Part shown: positions 6,448-9,013 of the stretch, in pieces
How the letters are laid out: each line of letters opens with the position of its first letter
How positions within the stretch are numbered: position 1 is the stretch's first letter
DNA from: JAXHUK01 sp034189725
GTDB taxonomy: Bacteria > Chloroflexota > Dehalococcoidia > SZUA-161
Length of the DNA stretch: 9,013 bases
Assembly: GCA_034189725.1 (NCBI GenBank)
Contig: JAXHUK010000042.1
Coordinates: 1 to 9,013, forward strand
Direction of reading: 5' to 3'
Program-made: the position numbers and the translations under genes
Notes under the pieces: model-generated
Told to the model about the DNA's origin: nothing
The model's database searches: none
What the model saw: the letters and a program-made list of their open reading frames with translations, nothing else

Positions 6448-6471
6448 TGTTATTCTTATTAAAGAATAACA
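6448..6471. promoter_or_regulatory. Perfect 10-bp inverted repeat, probable operator of the Fic gene
   Basis: tgttattctt (6448-6457) and aagaataaca (6462-6471) are exact reverse complements separated by atta. It lies about 32 bp before the Fic start and covers the predicted -10 box. A partial third half-site, ttaataaca, lies at 6482-6490. The winged helix at the end of the Fic protein is an obvious candidate binder (inference). Confidence 0.55.
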
Positions 6472-6491
6472 CCGATATACTTTAATAACAA
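6463..6491 (-). promoter_or_regulatory. Predicted sigma70-type promoter of the Fic gene
   Basis: On the minus strand: -35 TTGTTA (6491-6486, 4 of 6), 17-nt spacer, -10 TATTCT (6468-6463, 4 of 6). The spacing is ideal but both boxes are modest. The -10 is inside the inverted repeat, so protein bound there would hinder polymerase. Confidence 0.4.
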
Positions 6492-6776
6492 GATGGTTGC
6501 CGACGTATTTCGTGATAACTGTCACGTTGGAGCAACACATATCGATACCAACCTGAGGCTGATCGTGGTTTTTCTGCTCAAAAGCTGATCCAGATTCTGA
6601 TGGAATATTGACATTTACCTATCAAAATTACAATACTACGTTTCTCACTTCATTTCCGATTCCCGATTGGACAACCAGGGCTCTTCTCTTATACAATCCA
6701 TATGAGTTGAACCAGGCCTCGCTCTCAGGTCATAATTTCCATCAGACAAACGGTATCATATCAAAGGGGGATCAGT
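6472..6776. other. Divergent intergenic region between Fic and DinB-like genes
   Basis: With the operator this leaves about 360 bp without a convincing gene. It contains a 5-bp hairpin cgtga (6511-6515) / tcacg (6522-6526) and several sigma70-like sequences reading right. A 31-codon ORF (6493-6588) lacks a ribosome binding site and recognisable features. The stretch is AT-richer than the flanking genes. Confidence 0.5.
6608..6634 (+). promoter_or_regulatory. Candidate promoter for the DinB-like gene
   Basis: TTGACA (6608-6613, perfect -35) and TACAAT (6629-6634, 5 of 6) are separated by 15 nt, shorter than the usual 17. It would give a leader of about 135 nt. A rival pair nearer the gene is TTGAAC (6707-6712) and CATAAT (6731-6736) with an 18-nt spacer. 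Either could be used. Confidence 0.35.
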
Positions 6777-7298
6777 ATGAAGATCAACGAGTTCATCGAA
6801 CAGACCCTGAAAATGGCTCAACGTGGCCTCAGAAAATCGGTGGAGGACTTGAATCCCGGTGAGTTAGAATGGAAACCAGGGCCCGAGTCCAATCCGGTCG
6901 GATTTATCCTCTGGCATATGGCTCGTGCGGAGGATGCTATGATCAATTCCATAGCTCGTGGCGGACAACCCCAGCTGTGGGAGACAGAGAAGTGGCATGA
7001 AAAATCAGGCATGTCTGCTGATGCGAATGATACAGGCCTTATGTATACTGCAGAGCAGGTAGCAAGTTTCAAAATCCCTGAACTCAGTGTTCTCCTTGAT
7101 TATCAGGACGCAGTGAGAGGCCAATCCTTAGAATACGTGAGAGGTATGGAACCGGCGAACTTCGAAGAAAAAGTGCAATTCCCATTCGGCCCTGAAATAA
7201 CCAAAGGGCGCATGTTTACCATGCTTATCTCAGAGGTCTATCAGCATTGGGGACAGATAGCTTATCTGCGAGGTCTTATGCGTGGCCTGAACAAATGA
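6777..7298 (+). CDS. DinB-like (four-helix, metal-binding) family protein
   Basis: Encodes 173 residues with the length and layout of the DinB/DUF664-like superfamily: a four-helix bundle that usually binds a divalent metal through a histidine triad, with members acting as thiol-dependent transferases or of unknown function. Seen here: NPVGFILWHMARAEDAMI (39-56) with His47, and ISEVYQHWGQIAYLRGLMRG (151-170) with His157 before the characteristic GQ-x-x-YLRGL. Many family members have a further histidine four residues before this one; here that position is Glu153, so the metal site may differ. The ATG at 6777 has AGGGGG (6765-6770) 6 nt upstream. It stands alone on the plus strand, between divergent fic and a convergent redox cluster. 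The substrate is unknown; it is not the DNA-damage polymerase DinB. Confidence 0.82.
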   Translation: MKINEFIEQTLKMAQRGLRKSVEDLNPGELEWKPGPESNPVGFILWHMARAEDAMINSIARGGQPQLWETEKWHEKSGMSADANDTGLMYTAEQVASFKIPELSVLLDYQDAVRGQSLEYVRGMEPANFEEKVQFPFGPEITKGRMFTMLISEVYQHWGQIAYLRGLMRGLNK

Positions 7299-7309
7299 CC
7301 CCTGAGACA

Positions 7310-7346
7310 CAATTGTATCCATACCAAAGCCTCGTATGTATAATTG
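7310..7346. other. Imperfect hairpin after the DinB-like gene
   Basis: caattgtatccatac (7310-7324) can pair with gtatgtataattg (7334-7346) over about 12 bp with a 2-nt bulge, one mismatch and a 9-nt loop. It lies 11 bp past the stop, between convergent genes. There is no T-run, so a terminator role is uncertain. The remaining gap to 7486 shows only short stems (gggca/tgccc near 7410) and no gene. Confidence 0.3.
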
Positions 7347-7486
7347 AGCGATACTGGCAGATCAGCAGTCGCTGTTATGAAAAAGAGGCAGACAATCACA
7401 TTGGGCAGTGTACGCTGTGCCCCGACACAGTAAATCCAGTGGGCATCTTTTAACCAAGCTCAAGCAAGGTTTCGTGAGGCAGCACA

Positions 7487-8266
7487 CTAGCTTCGAAGAG
7501 AGGCTGAAATTCGCAATGCGTCCTCGTGACAGGCATCGATACATTTCCCACAGCGAATGCAGTCGCTCGAATCCTCTATGTCCTCTACCTCCGTGATCTT
7601 AACCGGGCAGATTTCGAGACAATCCTTGCACCCGTTACACTTCCTCTCATCCAGCTTGATAGTTACTATACCTACCCTGTTAAACACACCGAGTATACCG
7701 CCAAGTGGGCAGAGGTAGCGACACCAGAAACGCCCGATAAGGAAAAACGCAACCAATGCAATCGCCAGCGTTCCCAGGTGCACATAGAAGAATGTGCCAA
7801 AATCGAACTCAGGTGAGACAATGCGGTGCGGGATCGCGGCGAAGAGACTGCCCGCAGGGCAGATTTTGCAAAAAACAGTATCGGCGAGGAGCCATGCAAA
7901 AAAAACAGCCCCCACCAGTACCACCAATCGCATCCATGGAGCAGACCGTAAATTGATGAAATCACCACGCCGTCGCAGCCACATCACGATGTCCTGTACC
8001 GTGCCGAAAGGACAGGCCCAACCACACCAGAATCGCCCCGCCGCGATGCTGAACAGACCCAGTGCCCCGATTGCGTAAAACGGAAACTGCCCCAACGCTG
8101 CATACGTCTGAAATATACCTATAGGGCACGCAAATCCTGCAAGGGGACAGCCATAGCAATAGAAGAAGGGAATTACCACACCGGTTTTAAGGATTGGCAG
8201 GAAGCCGATATTCACCAAAACCAGAGCAAGTACCTGGGTAGTCCACCTCAATTTTCTCATCGGCAC
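7487..8266 (-). CDS. NapH-like membrane 4Fe-4S protein (polyferredoxin)
   Basis: Encodes 259 residues with about four membrane spans (roughly 9-30, 62-79, 110-130, 157-178). Cysteine motifs in order: CYGCPLAGFACPIG (37-50), GRFWCGWACPFG (77-88), CKICPAGS (133-140), GRFWCRYLCPLGG (178-190), then two classical [4Fe-4S] motifs C210-x2-C-x2-C-x3-C220 and C236-x2-C-x2-C-x3-C246. Arginine-rich residues 98-113 between spans 2 and 3 suggest the cytoplasmic side, placing both ferredoxin motifs in the cytoplasm and C37/C40/C47 and C133/C136 outside (inference). Members of the NapH/MauN/NosR-like group move electrons across the membrane. The start is GTG at 8266, 1 nt after the stop of the small CxxC gene; the ATG at 8260 is equally possible. 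It is the last gene of the cluster. The electron donor is unknown, and no nap, nos or mau genes are visible. Confidence 0.88.
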   Translation of the reverse strand: MPMRKLRWTTQVLALVLVNIGFLPILKTGVVIPFFYCYGCPLAGFACPIGIFQTYAALGQFPFYAIGALGLFSIAAGRFWCGWACPFGTVQDIVMWLRRRGDFINLRSAPWMRLVVLVGAVFFAWLLADTVFCKICPAGSLFAAIPHRIVSPEFDFGTFFYVHLGTLAIALVAFFLIGRFWCRYLCPLGGILGVFNRVGIVTIKLDERKCNGCKDCLEICPVKITEVEDIEDSSDCIRCGKCIDACHEDALRISASLRS

Positions 8267-8267
8267 T

Positions 8268-8414
8268 TCAACCGCTCAATCCCAGGCACGATACACAGAT
8301 GAAACGTACGGTATCTCTCACCAGACTATATTGATCTGCGACGAAGGCACCAACCAGGAACAAGAAAAGCGCTAGAAGAATCAGGCGGAGGCTAAGTAGC
8401 TTTTTTCGCACCAT
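8268..8414 (-). CDS. Small single-span membrane protein with C-terminal CxxC
   Basis: A 48-residue ORF from ATG at 8414 to TGA at 8268, easily missed because of its size. It has a basic N-terminus (MVRKK), one hydrophobic span (about 6-26), then a short tail DQYSLVRDTVRF followed by ICVSCLGLSG, with Cys40 and Cys43 as CxxC. The positive start implies N-in, so the CxxC would face outward near the membrane surface. The tail pattern (I-C-x-x-C-hydrophobic-G) resembles small proteins I know as the CD1871A-type CXXC-motif family; that match is from memory and needs a search. It lies 44 nt after the thioredoxin-like gene and 1 nt before the NapH-like gene, so it is almost certainly co-transcribed. 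The ribosome binding site is weak (GAGAG before ATG). It may pass electrons between the other two, or assist assembly (inference). Confidence 0.75.
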   Translation of the reverse strand: MVRKKLLSLRLILLALFLFLVGAFVADQYSLVRDTVRFICVSCLGLSG

Positions 8415-8458
8415 ATTCTTACTCTCATACCTGCGATCACGTGGTATACCAGGTTACC

Positions 8459-8908
8459 CTAGTTCTGGAGCTCATTCTCCCATATGTCCAGCACTACCAG
8501 TGAATTCTGATAAAAATCGGCTACCGCCGCAGCCCCGACGATCCTCCCTATTTCACTTCCATCCGGCTTTGTGAAAACCGTCGTCGGCACTGCCCGTATA
8601 GTATAGAATTGATGGAGACTGCTCTTCCCGGCGTTACTTTTCAAGCAAGCGAAATTCTCATTCAAAAAATTACTCAGATCCTTATCGGATAACGTTGTTT
8701 CGTCCAGCTTCTTGCACGCCGGGCATACATCTGTGTAAAAATTCACCATTATAGGCTTGTTTTCAGCCTGTGCCTTGTCCAGGGCATCGCCCCAGCTGCT
8801 CAACCACTCAATCCTACCTTCTCCACCAGCAGTAGTAGTACACCCCACAACACCGATAAGTAAAGCACATAAGGCCACTACTACCACGATGTTTCCCATT
8901 CCCCTCAT
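8459..8908 (-). CDS. Thioredoxin-fold lipoprotein, extracytoplasmic
   Basis: Encodes 149 residues from ATG at 8908, chosen because GAGGTG lies 6 nt upstream and it gives a proper signal peptide; an in-frame start at 8971 would add 21 residues with no sensible signal. Residues 1-22 form a lipoprotein signal with lipobox VVGC, so Cys23 should be lipidated and the protein anchored on the outer face of the membrane. The thioredoxin domain has KPIMVNFYTDVCPACKKL (51-68) with redox pair Cys62/Cys65 and the cis-proline loop RAVPTTVF (105-112, Pro108), followed by the usual PDG-x-EIGRIVG. Asp60 replaces the common Trp before the active site, giving TDVCPAC. It is first of three genes that continue with a CxxC mini-protein and an Fe-S membrane protein, so it is probably their thiol acceptor or donor. 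Upstream sequence to the window edge shows no clear promoter. Confidence 0.9.
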   Translation of the reverse strand: MRGMGNIVVVVALCALLIGVVGCTTTAGGEGRIEWLSSWGDALDKAQAENKPIMVNFYTDVCPACKKLDETTLSDKDLSNFLNENFACLKSNAGKSSLHQFYTIRAVPTTVFTKPDGSEIGRIVGAAAVADFYQNSLVVLDIWENELQN

Positions 8909-9013
8909 GAATACACCTCGCTTCTTTATACTGACACTACTACACCGTAGCATAACAACCATTAATGACAAGAAGCACTACACTGTCCTATAGCTATGTT
9001 AGAACTCCTGCTC

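Noticed and set aside
6493..6588. 31-codon plus-strand ORF in the fic-dinB gap (MVADVFRDNC...)
   Set aside because: No ribosome binding site, no recognised motif and no neighbour support. Its length is within chance expectation.
6608..6862. 84-codon frame from TTG 6608 running into the DinB-like gene
   Set aside because: It overlaps the DinB-like start in another frame, its TTG is the -35 box candidate, and the translation is low in protein-like character.
7247..7453. 68-codon plus-strand frame overlapping the end of the DinB-like gene
   Set aside because: It is out of frame with the real gene, has no ribosome binding site, and lies mostly in the convergent gap.
8924..8929. TATAAA on the minus strand before the thioredoxin-like gene as a -10 box
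   Set aside because: It lies only about 15 nt from the start codon, overlaps the ribosome binding region, and has no matching -35 sequence.

Overview
This window is bacterial chromosomal DNA of moderate GC content. It holds core metabolic genes, a toxin-antitoxin-like/Fic stretch, a repeat-borne endonuclease gene, and a membrane redox gene cluster. The gene repertoire and the look of the PabC-like protein suggest an anaerobic Chloroflexota (Dehalococcoidia-like) genome. That is my impression of family resemblance, not a computed placement.

Left part, plus strand (1-1586): the C-terminal end of a MazG-like nucleotide pyrophosphohydrolase, then a DUF559 endonuclease-like gene (386-739), then thymidylate kinase tmk (975-1586). 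The DUF559 gene sits tightly between two copies of an about 84-bp direct repeat (94% identical by eye) whose outer ends form inverted repeats. One copy has itself been entered by a second, unrelated short repeat, which also occurs after tmk. This looks like a small mobile module inserted between two nucleotide-metabolism genes.

Middle, minus strand (1789-4693): a tightly overlapping operon pabB-pabA-pabC for p-aminobenzoate (folate) synthesis from chorismate. The lysine in the PIKGT motif of PabB marks it as aminodeoxychorismate synthase rather than anthranilate synthase. Upstream on the same strand are a short orphan HicB-like antitoxin, the decayed remains of what looks like a PIN-domain toxin gene (4981-5134), and a class II Fic protein with a C-terminal winged helix. 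The Fic gene is preceded by a perfect 10-bp inverted repeat overlapping a predicted -10 box.

Right part: a DinB-like protein on the plus strand (6777-7298), then a convergent minus-strand cluster (8908 to 7487) of three genes. These are a thioredoxin-fold lipoprotein with CPAC, a 48-residue single-span membrane protein ending in a CxxC motif, and a NapH-like polytopic protein with two [4Fe-4S] ferredoxin motifs and two more cysteine pairs on the outer side. Together they look like an electron-transfer path from cytoplasmic iron-sulfur clusters across the membrane to an extracytoplasmic thiol carrier. This is the most interesting functional hypothesis in the window. The middle gene is short enough to be missed by normal gene calling.
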